A program made the translations under genes and the position numbers. Of a stretch of DNA of 11,759 bases, positions 1 through 7,691 are shown piece after piece. The DNA lies in NCBI GenBank assembly GCA_024644505.1, contig JAHEHQ010000041.1, positions 1 through 11,759 on the forward strand, written 5' to 3'. The notes under the pieces are model-generated. The model had not been told where the DNA came from and did not search any database. It saw nothing but the letters and a program-made list of their open reading frames with translations. Every line of letters starts with the position of its first letter. Within the stretch, counting starts at the first letter, position 1. The stretch comes from Gammaproteobacteria bacterium (GTDB taxonomy: Bacteria > Pseudomonadota > Gammaproteobacteria > Chromatiales > Chromatiaceae).

Positions 1-623
1 TCCCCCTGCTGCCATCGGATCTCCGGGATGCCGCCGCCGCTTTGAAACCCTTTGTTGCCGTGAGGGGGGGCGACTGGTTCGTTGCCCGCACCGGCTATAC
101 GGGGGAGGATGGATTCGAGGTCATGCTGCCGGAAAGCCAGGCGGTGGATTTCTGGCAATCCCTTGCGGAGGCAGGCGTCGGTCCTTGCGGCCTGGGGGCC
201 CGGGACACGCTGCGGCTGGAAGCGGGTATGAATCTCTACGGTTCGGATATGGATGAATCGGTGTCGCCCCTGGAATCCGGGTTGGGCTGGACGGTCGCCT
301 GGGAACCGACGGACAGGGTATTCGTGGGACGGACCGCCATGGAATCCCGCCGGGGTGACCCTGCCAACCGGCGATTCGTCGGCCTGCTGTTGACCGGGCG
401 GGGCGTGTTGCGGGATCACCTGCGGGTGTTCTCGGGCGGTGAGGATGTGGGTGAGATAACATCCGGTGGATTCTCACCCACCCTCGGCAGATCCATAGGC
501 CTGGCGAGGGTGCGCGGAGATATCACCGATCAATGCGCCGTTGAGATCCGCGGCAAGCAGGTGGAGGCCAGGGTGGTGAAGCCGCCCTTCGTTCGCAACG
601 GCGAAGCAAAAATCGAGCTTTAA
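1..623 (+). CDS. gcvT: Aminomethyltransferase GcvT (glycine cleavage T-protein), 3' part
   Basis: T-protein takes the aminomethyl group from the lipoyl arm of H-protein and passes it to tetrahydrofolate, releasing ammonia and giving 5,10-methylene-THF. The reading frame is open from base 3 with no start in the window, so about 207 C-terminal residues are present of a family length near 360. Recognisable T-protein signatures are RTGYTGEDGFEV, the GLGARDTLRLEAGMNLYG block, the SPLESGLGW segment, and the C-terminal barrel region with TSGGFSPTLGRSIGLARV. It ends with TAA at 621-623. It is the first visible gene of the gcvT-H-PA-PB cluster. The N-terminal half and promoter lie outside the window. 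Identification is firm; only the start is unknown. Confidence 0.96.
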   Translation, partial: PLLPSDLRDAAAALKPFVAVRGGDWFVARTGYTGEDGFEVMLPESQAVDFWQSLAEAGVGPCGLGARDTLRLEAGMNLYGSDMDESVSPLESGLGWTVAWEPTDRVFVGRTAMESRRGDPANRRFVGLLLTGRGVLRDHLRVFSGGEDVGEITSGGFSPTLGRSIGLARVRGDITDQCAVEIRGKQVEARVVKPPFVRNGEAKIEL

Positions 624-752
624 CGGCAAAGACCTTTGGGGCCGCAGGCTCAAGATACACAGCTGTTCGATATGGTGTCCGGGGTCGACAGGGGAGCTGG
701 AACGGTCCCGGATGAATCAACACAAACAAACCATAATGTTAGGGAGGGTAAG
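624..752 (+). other. gcvT-gcvH spacer with a possible stem-loop
   Basis: This 129-nt gap is unusually wide for an operon whose other junctions are tight. I see one candidate structure: TCCGGG at 678-683 can pair with CCCGGA at 707-712 across a 23-nt loop. The last 30 nt are A-rich and lead into the gcvH ribosome site. The frame is open from 636 into gcvH, but nothing there resembles H-protein sequence, so I treat it as non-coding. I found no convincing glycine riboswitch core. A processing site or internal promoter is possible but not shown. Confidence 0.35.
741..747 (+). promoter_or_regulatory. Ribosome binding site of gcvH
   Basis: AGGGAGG lies 5 nt before the ATG at 753. It settles the gcvH start over the in-frame upstream candidate at 636, which would add 39 residues with no family similarity. 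Confidence 0.75.
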
Positions 753-1148
753 ATGAGCAACTTGCCGACAGAACTTAAATACGCCAAGAGTCACGAGTGG
801 GTCAGGAACGAGGGCGACGGCACGGTGACCGTGGGCATCACCGAGCATGCCCAGGAGCTTCTGGGGGACCTGGTCTTCGTGGAGCTGCCGGACGTGGGAG
901 ACAGCCTGGAGGCCGGCGGTGAGTGTGCCGTGGTGGAGTCCGTGAAGGCGGCCTCGGACGTCTACAGCCCGCTTTCCGGCGAGGTCACGGAGGTCAACGT
1001 CGAACTGGCGGATGCACCCGAGACCATCAACCAGGATGCCTTTGGCGATGGGTGGATGTTCAAGCTCAAGGCTACCAATATCAGCGAACTGGACAAGCTG
1101 CTGGATGCGGACGCCTATGCGGAAGTCATGCAGTCAGAGGAACATTAG
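753..1148 (+). CDS. gcvH: Glycine cleavage system H-protein (lipoyl carrier)
   Basis: H-protein is the small mobile carrier of the glycine cleavage complex. Its lipoyl-lysine shuttles the aminomethyl group from P-protein to T-protein and is then reoxidised by L-protein. The product is 131 residues, the usual length. It opens with the family-typical LKYAKSHEWV, followed by VGITEHAQELLGDLVFVELP. The lipoylation site is in VVESVKAASD, with the acceptor at about K65, and SPLSGEV follows. The C-terminal part has the expected GDGWMFKL stretch. The start is chosen from the strong AGGGAGG site. It is followed after 15 nt by gcvPA. All key features are intact. Confidence 0.97.
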   Translation: MSNLPTELKYAKSHEWVRNEGDGTVTVGITEHAQELLGDLVFVELPDVGDSLEAGGECAVVESVKAASDVYSPLSGEVTEVNVELADAPETINQDAFGDGWMFKLKATNISELDKLLDADAYAEVMQSEEH

Positions 1149-1163
1149 ACAGGGGTTCATGCC

Positions 1164-2564
1164 ATGCCGTTTATCCCCCATACCGACCAGGAGGTCCGGG
1201 AAATGCTTGAGGCCATCGGTGTCGATGGCATCGAGGATCTGTTCGAGGAGATCCCGGCTGATCTGCGTTGTGTTGAACTGAAATCCATTCCCCCGGCCAT
1301 GTCGGAACTGGAAGCGTCCCAGCTGATGGCGGGGCGGGCCCGTCAGGACGGACAGCCGGCCTGCTTCCTCGGCGGTGGGGCCTACGATCACCATATACCC
1401 GCCGCGGTCTGGCAGATTACCACCCGTGGCGAGTTCTACAGCGCCTATACCCCCTACCAGGCGGAAGCCAGCCAGGGCACCCTGCAGCTGCTCTATGAAT
1501 TTCAGTCGATGATGACGGCACTGATGGGCATGGATGTCTCGAACGCGTCGCTTTATGACGGGGCCTCCGCCCTGGCCGAGGCGTTATTGATGGCTGTTCG
1601 TGCGAACCGCAAGTCCAAGTCGCGGCGCATCCTGGTGCCCCGCTCCCTGCATCCCTCCTATCGGAAGGTGGCGGGCAACATCCTGAAGAACCAGGGTATC
1701 GAGCTGGTGGAACTGCCCTTCGATCCCGAAGGCGGTCACACCGACATCGGCGCGTTGGAGCCTTATGACGGGGAGGATATTGCCGCGCTGGTGATTCCTC
1801 AACCGAACTATTTCGGCGTGCTGGAGGATGTGGATGCGCTGACCGGCTGGGGTCGCCGCAACAAGGCGATGACCGTTGCCGTGGTCAATCCCCTGGCCAT
1901 GTCGATCCTGTCGCCCCCCGGGGAGTGGGGTGGGGAGGGAGTGGATATCTGCTGCGGCGAGGGCCAGCCTCTCGGGGCGCCCCTTTCTTCGGGCGGTCCC
2001 TATTTCGGGTTTTTGTGCTGCCGCCAGGGTATTGTTCGACAGATGCCCGGTCGTATCATCGGCCGGACGCTGGACCAGGATGGCAACCGGGGATTCACCC
2101 TGACATTACAGGCCAGGGAGCAGCATATCCGCCGTTCCAAGGCCACCTCCAATATCTGCACCAATCAGGGGTTGATGGTCACCGCGGCCACGATCCATAT
2201 GGCACTGCTGGGCGCCGAGGGTCTGGAGCGGACAGCCGCTGCCTGCCATGCCAACACCAGCGATCTGGTCGCCCGGTTGAGCTCCCTTACGGGCGTGTCG
2301 CCCCGGTTCAGCCGCCCGGTATTCCATGAGCGTTTGATGAGCCTGCCCGTGGCGGCGGATGACGTTCTGCGCGCCCTCGCCGCCCACAATATTCTGGGTG
2401 GTCTGGATATTTCCGGGGACTATCCTGAACTTGGCCGCGCCATCCTGATCTGTGCCACGGAGAAGCGCACCGTCGGTGAGATCGAAAGCTTTGTGGAAAA
2501 ACTCGCGCGCGTGATCGAACTGCAGGGCGGCGTACCCTGTCAGCTGCAGCCGAAGGAGTCATGA
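1164..2564 (+). CDS. gcvPA: Glycine dehydrogenase (decarboxylating) subunit 1
   Basis: This is the N-terminal half of a split P-protein, the PLP enzyme that decarboxylates glycine and loads the aminomethyl group on H-protein. It is 466 residues, slightly longer than the usual 440-450. Family features in order are an N-terminus MPFIPHTDQEVREML, FLGGGAYDHHIPA near 69-80, FYSAYTPYQAEASQGTLQ near 91-108, and SLYDGASALAEA near 129-140. The C-terminal half has the IIGRTLDQDGNRGF block and NICTNQGLM. The start at 1164 has AGGGG 8 nt upstream (1151-1155). The 3' end overlaps gcvPB by ATGA, implying coupled translation of the two subunits. The PLP lysine is not in this subunit but in gcvPB, as expected for the split form. 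Confidence 0.96.
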   Translation: MPFIPHTDQEVREMLEAIGVDGIEDLFEEIPADLRCVELKSIPPAMSELEASQLMAGRARQDGQPACFLGGGAYDHHIPAAVWQITTRGEFYSAYTPYQAEASQGTLQLLYEFQSMMTALMGMDVSNASLYDGASALAEALLMAVRANRKSKSRRILVPRSLHPSYRKVAGNILKNQGIELVELPFDPEGGHTDIGALEPYDGEDIAALVIPQPNYFGVLEDVDALTGWGRRNKAMTVAVVNPLAMSILSPPGEWGGEGVDICCGEGQPLGAPLSSGGPYFGFLCCRQGIVRQMPGRIIGRTLDQDGNRGFTLTLQAREQHIRRSKATSNICTNQGLMVTAATIHMALLGAEGLERTAAACHANTSDLVARLSSLTGVSPRFSRPVFHERLMSLPVAADDVLRALAAHNILGGLDISGDYPELGRAILICATEKRTVGEIESFVEKLARVIELQGGVPCQLQPKES

Positions 2565-4033
2565 CGGATATGATGCTTCTCATACAGGAACAGTCAAAGC
2601 AGGGCCGTCGGGCGGTGGCCCAGGCACCGTTGCAGAAGGCTGAGATCACCGATATCCCCGAACAGTTCAGGCGCCGCCGCTCCGCGAACCTTCCGGAAGT
2701 TTCGGAAATGCAGGTCGTTCGCCATTACACCCGCCTGTCCCAAAGAAACTTCTCCATCGACACCCAGTTTTATCCCCTGGGGTCCTGCACCATGAAATAC
2801 AATCCGCGGGGTGCCAACGAAATGGCCATGCTCGCGGGTTTTCTGGCCAGGCACCCGGAGGCGCCGGAGAGCCACAGCCAGGGATTCATGGCCTGCCTGC
2901 ACGATCTGCAGGAGATGCTCAAGGAGCTGACGGGCATGCAGGCGGTATCCCTCAGTCCGGCTGCCGGGGCCCAGGGTGAATTCGCCGGTGTGGCGATGAT
3001 ACGGGCCTATCACGACGAGCGTGGCGATACGGGACGCAACGAGATACTGGTGCCTGATGCGGCCCATGGAACCAATCCCGCCTCGGCGGTGATGTGCGGC
3101 TACAAAACCCGGGAGATCCCCACGGGGGCAGATGGGGATGTGGACGTCGAGGCCCTGAAGGCCGTTGTCGGGCCCCAGACGGCGGGTATCATGCTGACCA
3201 ATCCCTCCACCCTCGGGGTTTTCGATCGCGGTATCCTGGAGATCGCACGTCTCGTCCATGATGCGGGGGGGCTGCTCTATTACGACGGAGCCAATCTCAA
3301 TGCCATACTGGGGAAGGTCCGACCGGGCGATATGGGTTTTGACGTTATCCATATGAACCTGCACAAGACCTTCTCCACACCCCACGGCGGAGGAGGTCCG
3401 GGCTCCGGACCGGTGGGTGTCAGCGAGCGTCTGGTTCCCTATCTGCCGGTGCCTATGGTTACCCGGGACGGCGATGAATACCACTGGCTGACCGAAACCG
3501 AATGTCCTCGCAGTATCGGGCGTCTCTCCGCGTTCGCGGGCAATGCCGGTGTCCTGTTGCGGGCCTATGCCTATGCCAGGATGCTGGGGCGCGAGGGCAT
3601 GAGCCGGGTGGCGGAATACTCTACGCTGAATGCCAACTACATGTTTAAGATGCTGCAGGAGGCCGGTTTTGAGGCCGCCTTTCCAGAGCGCCGTGCAACC
3701 CATGAGTTCATCATCACCCTGCGAAAACAGGCCAAGGAGCGGGGAGTCAATACCATGGACTTCGCGAAACGCCTGCTGGACTACGGTTTCCATGCTCCGA
3801 CAACCTATTTTCCCCTGCTGGTGCCGGAGTGCCTGTTGATCGAGCCGACGGAAACCGAGGACAAGGGCACCCTGGACGCCTTCATTCAGGCGATGAGGAC
3901 TATACAGGATGAGGTGAACACGGACGGGGAACTGGTCAAGGGCGCTCCACACACCCTGCCGGTCAAACGCCTCGACGATGTGCGTGCGGCAAGGGAACTG
4001 GATCTGGCCTGGAACGTATCTGCCGAGGATTGA
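2561..4033 (+). CDS. gcvPB: Glycine dehydrogenase (decarboxylating) subunit 2
   Basis: This is the catalytic, PLP-bearing half of the split P-protein, forming a heterotetramer with the gcvPA product in this family. It is up to 490 residues. Visible motifs are FYPLGSCTMKYNP near 70-82, PAAGAQGEFAG near 133-143, DAAHGTNPASA near 166-176, the cofactor aspartate in YYDGANLNA (D242), and the Schiff-base lysine in HMNLHKTFSTPHGGGGPG (K269). The start is uncertain. ATG 2561 overlaps the gcvPA stop but sits only 2 nt after the AAGGAG at 2553-2558. ATGs at 2570 and 2573 are also possible, and the one at 2573 gives MLLIQEQSKQGRR, close to the usual family N-terminus. The choice does not alter function. 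Confidence 0.96.
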   Translation: MTDMMLLIQEQSKQGRRAVAQAPLQKAEITDIPEQFRRRRSANLPEVSEMQVVRHYTRLSQRNFSIDTQFYPLGSCTMKYNPRGANEMAMLAGFLARHPEAPESHSQGFMACLHDLQEMLKELTGMQAVSLSPAAGAQGEFAGVAMIRAYHDERGDTGRNEILVPDAAHGTNPASAVMCGYKTREIPTGADGDVDVEALKAVVGPQTAGIMLTNPSTLGVFDRGILEIARLVHDAGGLLYYDGANLNAILGKVRPGDMGFDVIHMNLHKTFSTPHGGGGPGSGPVGVSERLVPYLPVPMVTRDGDEYHWLTETECPRSIGRLSAFAGNAGVLLRAYAYARMLGREGMSRVAEYSTLNANYMFKMLQEAGFEAAFPERRATHEFIITLRKQAKERGVNTMDFAKRLLDYGFHAPTTYFPLLVPECLLIEPTETEDKGTLDAFIQAMRTIQDEVNTDGELVKGAPHTLPVKRLDDVRAARELDLAWNVSAED

Positions 4034-4395
4034 TGTCCGCTCAGGGCGCGAGAGGCTGGAGGCGGCTTGTGGATGCCACAAGCTATTCCCTGGCGGGCTT
4101 CAGGGCCTGCTTTGAAAACGAGGAGGCATTCCGGCAGGAGATTTTCGGTTTGCTCCTGTTCATTCCCCTCGGTTTGTGGCTCGGCCAGAATGGCCTGGAG
4201 CGCGCGCTGCTGGTGGGGGTGCTCCTGATGATACCCCTGGCGGAACTCTTCAATTCAGCCATAGAGGCGGTGGTGGACCGGTTCGGCGGTGATCAACATG
4301 AACTGTCCGGGCGTGCCAAGGATATAGGTTCGGCCGCGGTTTTTCTCGCCATTGCCATGGCTGCAGTGGTCTGGCTGCTTGTGCTGACGGGTTAG
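4033..4395 (+). CDS. dgkA: Diacylglycerol kinase (integral membrane DgkA)
   Basis: The product phosphorylates diacylglycerol to phosphatidic acid with ATP in the inner membrane, recycling lipid released for example by glucan or LPS modification. It is 120 residues against 121 in E. coli. Family features are SLAGFRACFENEEAFRQE at the N-terminal amphipathic part, NSAIEAVVDR with the catalytic glutamate equivalent at E71 and metal-linked E78, and HELSGRAKDIGSAAV with K96 and D97. Three hydrophobic segments are visible near 38-52, 56-73 and 99-118. The ATG at 4033 overlaps the gcvPB stop (TGATG), with GAGGA just upstream; a TTG at 4030 is a less likely start. Its placement at the end of a gcv operon is not functionally explained and may only reflect co-transcription. 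Confidence 0.95.
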   Translation: MSAQGARGWRRLVDATSYSLAGFRACFENEEAFRQEIFGLLLFIPLGLWLGQNGLERALLVGVLLMIPLAELFNSAIEAVVDRFGGDQHELSGRAKDIGSAAVFLAIAMAAVVWLLVLTG

Positions 4396-4401
4396 CGTTG
4401 G

Positions 4402-4424
4402 CCTGAATCATCCCTTTATTCAGG
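4402..4424. terminator. Possible hairpin between convergent dgkA and the ATPase gene
   Basis: CCTGAAT at 4402-4408 is a perfect inverted match to ATTCAGG at 4418-4424, giving a 7-bp stem with a 9-nt loop. It lies in the 24-nt gap between the convergent gene ends and runs into the stop codon of the - strand gene. There is no clear T-run on either strand, so intrinsic termination is uncertain. The placement is what supports the call. Confidence 0.35.
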
Positions 4425-5418
4425 AGTTCATCGGCCCCAGGATACGGGCATAACGGCTGGCCGTTGCAAGCGCAAGCAGTTCTTCCCCTGCCTCGGAATC
4501 TTTTCCCTGGTCCCCGGTCAGGGCCGGTGCGGAGACAGATTCAACCGTTGTCTGTTTTACCCCAGGGTGGCCGAGAGGCTTCGTTTCTCCCATCTGTTTC
4601 TGGAAGAAGGCGCTGAACCTTGTGCCGGGTTCCACTTCGTTGTCCAGGCGTCGATGCAGGCGGTCGGCAATCCCGAAAAGACACTGACTGGCCTGTGAGT
4701 CGGGTTCGTTCAGCAGCAGGGGCATGTTTTTCCGCTTTGCGTTCGTAAATGCCGGATCTCTTGGAATGCTGCCCAGATAACCCACATCCAGTTGCAGATA
4801 TTTTGTGGTTGACCGCTTGAATTCCTTGAAGATCTCGTGATCGATGCGTACCGACGAGGACCTGTTGACAATGACGAAAACCGGGTGATCGTAATAGAAC
4901 CTTTTTAACAGCCTGAGCAGGGAGAAGGCACTGGATACGGACGAGGGCTCCGGGGTCAGCGTGATGATGGTGAAGGGGGCGGCAAGCAGGAACTGGATCT
5001 GGGCATCATCGATGTATCCGGCGATATCGAGGATCAGATAGTCGAAGCGCGCTTCCATTTCATGCAATCCCGCCATCACCCGGGCCTGCCGCCCGGGTTC
5101 CAGATGCACGAAGTCGGCGATGTCCTGTGCGGCTTTGACGTGCCCGACGTCCACGGGTCCCTTGGCGAGTATTTCGTCCAGGTTATGGCCGGCGTGCACA
5201 TAGTCCTGGAACGAAGCATCCAATGTCTGCACCCAAAGTTCGCGGTTTTTGGGTGGTTCGGGGCCTGTGTCCAACATGCAGACCCGGTGGCCGTTGCTGC
5301 CGAGGGCGAGGGCGAGATTAGTACAGATACAGCTTTTGCCCGCACCACCCAGACCACTGGTCACAGCGATCACCCGGGCGGGAGCACTGTCCGATCTGTG
5401 TGGGGGCATCTTGGTCAT
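4420..5418 (-). CDS. MinD/ParA-like P-loop ATPase with atypical active site
   Basis: The protein belongs to the SIMIBI class of P-loop ATPases that includes MinD, ParA, FlhG/FleN and BcsQ, which position cell machinery or control its assembly. From the start at 5418 it has 332 residues. Visible features are a P-loop SGLGGAGKS at 21-29, switch I LDTGPEPPKN near 49-58, a Walker B-like DYLILDIAG at 126-134, and VFVIVNRSSS near 180-189 as the adenine-side segment. The C-terminal 60 residues look polar and disordered. Oddities: the family lysine before GG in the P-loop is L23, and the second switch I Asp appears to be G52. The frame extends to an ATG at 5553, but that leaves 2 nt to the divergent gene and uses AT-rich DNA, so I prefer 5418 (5409 is also possible; none has a clear ribosome site). 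The exact subfamily and partner are unknown. Confidence 0.82.
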   Translation of the reverse strand: MTKMPPHRSDSAPARVIAVTSGLGGAGKSCICTNLALALGSNGHRVCMLDTGPEPPKNRELWVQTLDASFQDYVHAGHNLDEILAKGPVDVGHVKAAQDIADFVHLEPGRQARVMAGLHEMEARFDYLILDIAGYIDDAQIQFLLAAPFTIITLTPEPSSVSSAFSLLRLLKRFYYDHPVFVIVNRSSSVRIDHEIFKEFKRSTTKYLQLDVGYLGSIPRDPAFTNAKRKNMPLLLNEPDSQASQCLFGIADRLHRRLDNEVEPGTRFSAFFQKQMGETKPLGHPGVKQTTVESVSAPALTGDQGKDSEAGEELLALATASRYARILGPMNS

Positions 5419-5555
5419 TGGCAGGATTTCATGAGCGGTTTCGCCGGCTCTTACCGCTTCAAAACAATAGATTCCTATCAAAACCGATCGTTGAGAATTA
5501 AAAACACTGCATATATCGTTGATATACGGAGCGTATCTGTTTAAAGTCTGCATTT
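5419..5555. promoter_or_regulatory. AT-rich divergent promoter region with a small palindrome
   Basis: This segment separates the - strand ATPase from the + strand HDOD kinase and is visibly richer in A and T than the flanking genes. On the + strand, TTGATA at 5519-5524 and TAAAGT at 5542-5547 are 17 nt apart and resemble sigma-70 -35 and -10 boxes. A start about 7 nt later would fall at the kinase ATG (5556), giving a leaderless or nearly leaderless transcript, which fits the lack of a ribosome site. Between the boxes lies ATACG-GAG-CGTAT (5524-5536), a possible operator. I could not name a convincing - strand promoter. Confidence 0.45.
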
Positions 5556-7673
5556 ATGACCGGGCTATCGATCAGCAATGCTGCACGGATAGACGTAGGG
5601 CAACTCCCTTCGATACCCCGCGTATTGCTCAAATTAATCGAAGCCAGCCATAAAGTCGATGTCAGTTTCAAGGAACTGGCGGGGGTTATCCAGCAGGATC
5701 CCGCCCTGAGCGCCAAGGTCATTGCCATCGCAAACTCTCCGTTTTACGCCCAGTGGAACGATGTGAGGGATTTCAACCGGCTGCTGGTGGTGCTGGGTCT
5801 CAACACCATAAAGACCATCGCCATCACTTCGGCGGTTCACCAGTTCTTCTCCCAGTTCGACACAAAGCTCGGCAAATGGATGGGCACGTTCTGGAGCCAT
5901 TCACTGACCTGTGCCTATGCGGCCAAGGCCCTGGCCAACCTGACCAGCTATGATCCCCCGGATGAGGCCTACCTGGCAGGCCTGCTGCATAAAATTGGCC
6001 AGCTGGTGCTGCTGAAAAAGAATCCGACCGACTATCAGGACATACTGCTGAACCCCCCCCTGGTGACGGAAATGGATGCCAGGGAAAGGGAGATGTTCGG
6101 TGCGACGAGCACCGAGGTTGGGGCTTATCTGGTACGGAAATGGGACCCTGATTCCTTTCTCAGCGATGCCGTGCTTTATCAGCATGAACCCGCAGATGCG
6201 GTTCTCGATACGCCCAGGTTGGTGAAACTGATCAATTTTGCCCACAAGCTCAGCGCGATGTACGAGCCCATGGAGAGCCTCTGCGCCGAGGCGGAGTTGC
6301 TGTTCGGTCTCTCCCAGCCGGTAATAGAGGACATGCTCGCGGGGGTCCGGAGCGATGTGAAGCGGGCCGCGGACAGTCTGGGGATCCAGTTCCCGGCGGA
6401 AGGGGATGGGACCTTCGATGCCGATACCGAAGAAGAGCGGCTTGAGTTGGCAAAGAAGGTCAGGGATTTTGCCCTGCTCAACGGCGCACAGCAGCATCTG
6501 AGCAGTTCGGAACAGCTGGAACGGGCGCTGGTGGCCATACTCCAGGATCTGAATATTCTATTTGGCCTTTCCCGCACCCTTGTCTTTCTCTCCGAGCCAG
6601 ACGGTATGCATCTGCAGGCGGTGACCGGCAGCAGCGCGCACTTTGGACAGATCGAGGAGTTTCGCATACCCATCAAGCCGGGCAGAAGCCTGGTGACCGA
6701 ATCCCTGATCAGTCGCTCCAGCCTCTCAACCTTCGATGCGACGCGGGCCCCCATGGCTTCGGTGCTGGACAGTCAACTGAGCATGCATCTCGAGACGGAG
6801 GGGATTTTTTGTCTGCCTCTCTGCCACCCCGAGCAGGATGGGGGTGTCATTGTGGCCGGCCTGGATGCTGTGGGGTATCAGGCCCTCGATCGGCACAGGG
6901 ATCTGCTGCAGATGTTTTCCGGTACCGCCGCCGCCACGGTCTACAAGTGTCGGGCGCTGATGGAGGACAGGCAACAGATACTCGACGAGGAGCGCGAGAG
7001 GCGCCATGGCGAGGCCAGCCGTCTGGCCCACGAGGCGAACAATCCCCTGGCGGTCATCAAGAACTACCTGCAGGTGCTATCCATGCGTCTGGCAGATGAC
7101 CAGGCCGTTCAGGAACAGGTCGCCATCCTCAGCGAAGAGATCGAACGCGTCGCGAATATCGTGCTTCGGATGCGTGACGCAACCGATACCGGCGAAAAGC
7201 TCCAGGGGACGGTGGACATCAATCAGCTGATACAGGACCTGATGGGAATATTCCGTGTGTCGCACTTCGCCACCCATGACATACAGGATGAACTGATCCT
7301 CGACGGCAACCTGCCTCCGATAGCGACGAATCGTAACAGCCTCAAACAGGTTCTGACCAACCTGATAAGAAATGCCCTCGAATCCCTGCCGAAGAAGGGA
7401 GTCGTTTCGATCAGAACCGGCGATCAGGTAAACGTCAACGGCAGGCAATATGTGGAGCTGGTGATCGCAGACAATGGTCCCGGGATACCGGAAGAGGTGA
7501 TGGAGAATATCTTCAATCCGGTTACCAGTTCCAAGGGGAGGGAGCACGCAGGTCTCGGTCTGACAATCGTCAGGAACCTGGTATCGGGCCTGAGCGGCAC
7601 GATCAGTTGCCGCAACAAACCGGAAGGGGGGGCGGAGTTCACGATTCTGCTGCCCCGTAAAACAGGGCAATAA
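5556..7673 (+). CDS. HDOD-GAF sensor histidine kinase
   Basis: This is a soluble sensor kinase of 705 residues without signal peptide or membrane segments. Residues about 14-210 form an HDOD domain: LPSIPRVLLKLIE, IQQDPALSAKVIAIANSPFY, a WSHSL motif, and GLLHKIGQLVL, where the HD pair of HD phosphohydrolases is replaced by HK, so it is presumably not catalytic. Residues about 315-465 look like a GAF domain. The kinase core follows: phospho-acceptor H492 in LAHEANNPLAVIKNYL, an N-box with N606 in NLIRNALESL, the G1 box IADNGPGIP (D639), an F-box-like IFNPVTSSK, and the G2 box HAGLGLTIV. The start ATG at 5556 is the first after an in-frame stop at 5520-5522 and has no ribosome site. A response regulator follows after 18 nt and is the likely phosphotransfer partner. 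The signal sensed is unknown. Confidence 0.9.
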   Translation: MTGLSISNAARIDVGQLPSIPRVLLKLIEASHKVDVSFKELAGVIQQDPALSAKVIAIANSPFYAQWNDVRDFNRLLVVLGLNTIKTIAITSAVHQFFSQFDTKLGKWMGTFWSHSLTCAYAAKALANLTSYDPPDEAYLAGLLHKIGQLVLLKKNPTDYQDILLNPPLVTEMDAREREMFGATSTEVGAYLVRKWDPDSFLSDAVLYQHEPADAVLDTPRLVKLINFAHKLSAMYEPMESLCAEAELLFGLSQPVIEDMLAGVRSDVKRAADSLGIQFPAEGDGTFDADTEEERLELAKKVRDFALLNGAQQHLSSSEQLERALVAILQDLNILFGLSRTLVFLSEPDGMHLQAVTGSSAHFGQIEEFRIPIKPGRSLVTESLISRSSLSTFDATRAPMASVLDSQLSMHLETEGIFCLPLCHPEQDGGVIVAGLDAVGYQALDRHRDLLQMFSGTAAATVYKCRALMEDRQQILDEERERRHGEASRLAHEANNPLAVIKNYLQVLSMRLADDQAVQEQVAILSEEIERVANIVLRMRDATDTGEKLQGTVDINQLIQDLMGIFRVSHFATHDIQDELILDGNLPPIATNRNSLKQVLTNLIRNALESLPKKGVVSIRTGDQVNVNGRQYVELVIADNGPGIPEEVMENIFNPVTSSKGREHAGLGLTIVRNLVSGLSGTISCRNKPEGGAEFTILLPRKTGQ

Positions 7674-7691
7674 AAAGGATGGGGGAGTGAG

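Noticed and set aside
624..752. Glycine riboswitch between gcvT and gcvH
   Set aside because: Glycine sensing would suit a gcv operon, but I could not find the conserved core elements, and the position inside the operon is unusual. An Infernal search with the glycine riboswitch model would settle it.
2594..4081. A 495-codon open frame on the - strand, opposite gcvPB
   Set aside because: It mirrors the whole gcvPB gene, which has clear family motifs. The translation is rich in Arg, Gly and His and has no recognisable domain, typical of antisense frames in GC-rich DNA.
5419..5553. N-terminal extension of the MinD-like ATPase by 45 residues
   Set aside because: The frame is open, but the DNA is AT-rich, lacks a ribosome site, contains promoter-like elements for the opposite gene and would leave only 2 nt between divergent starts.
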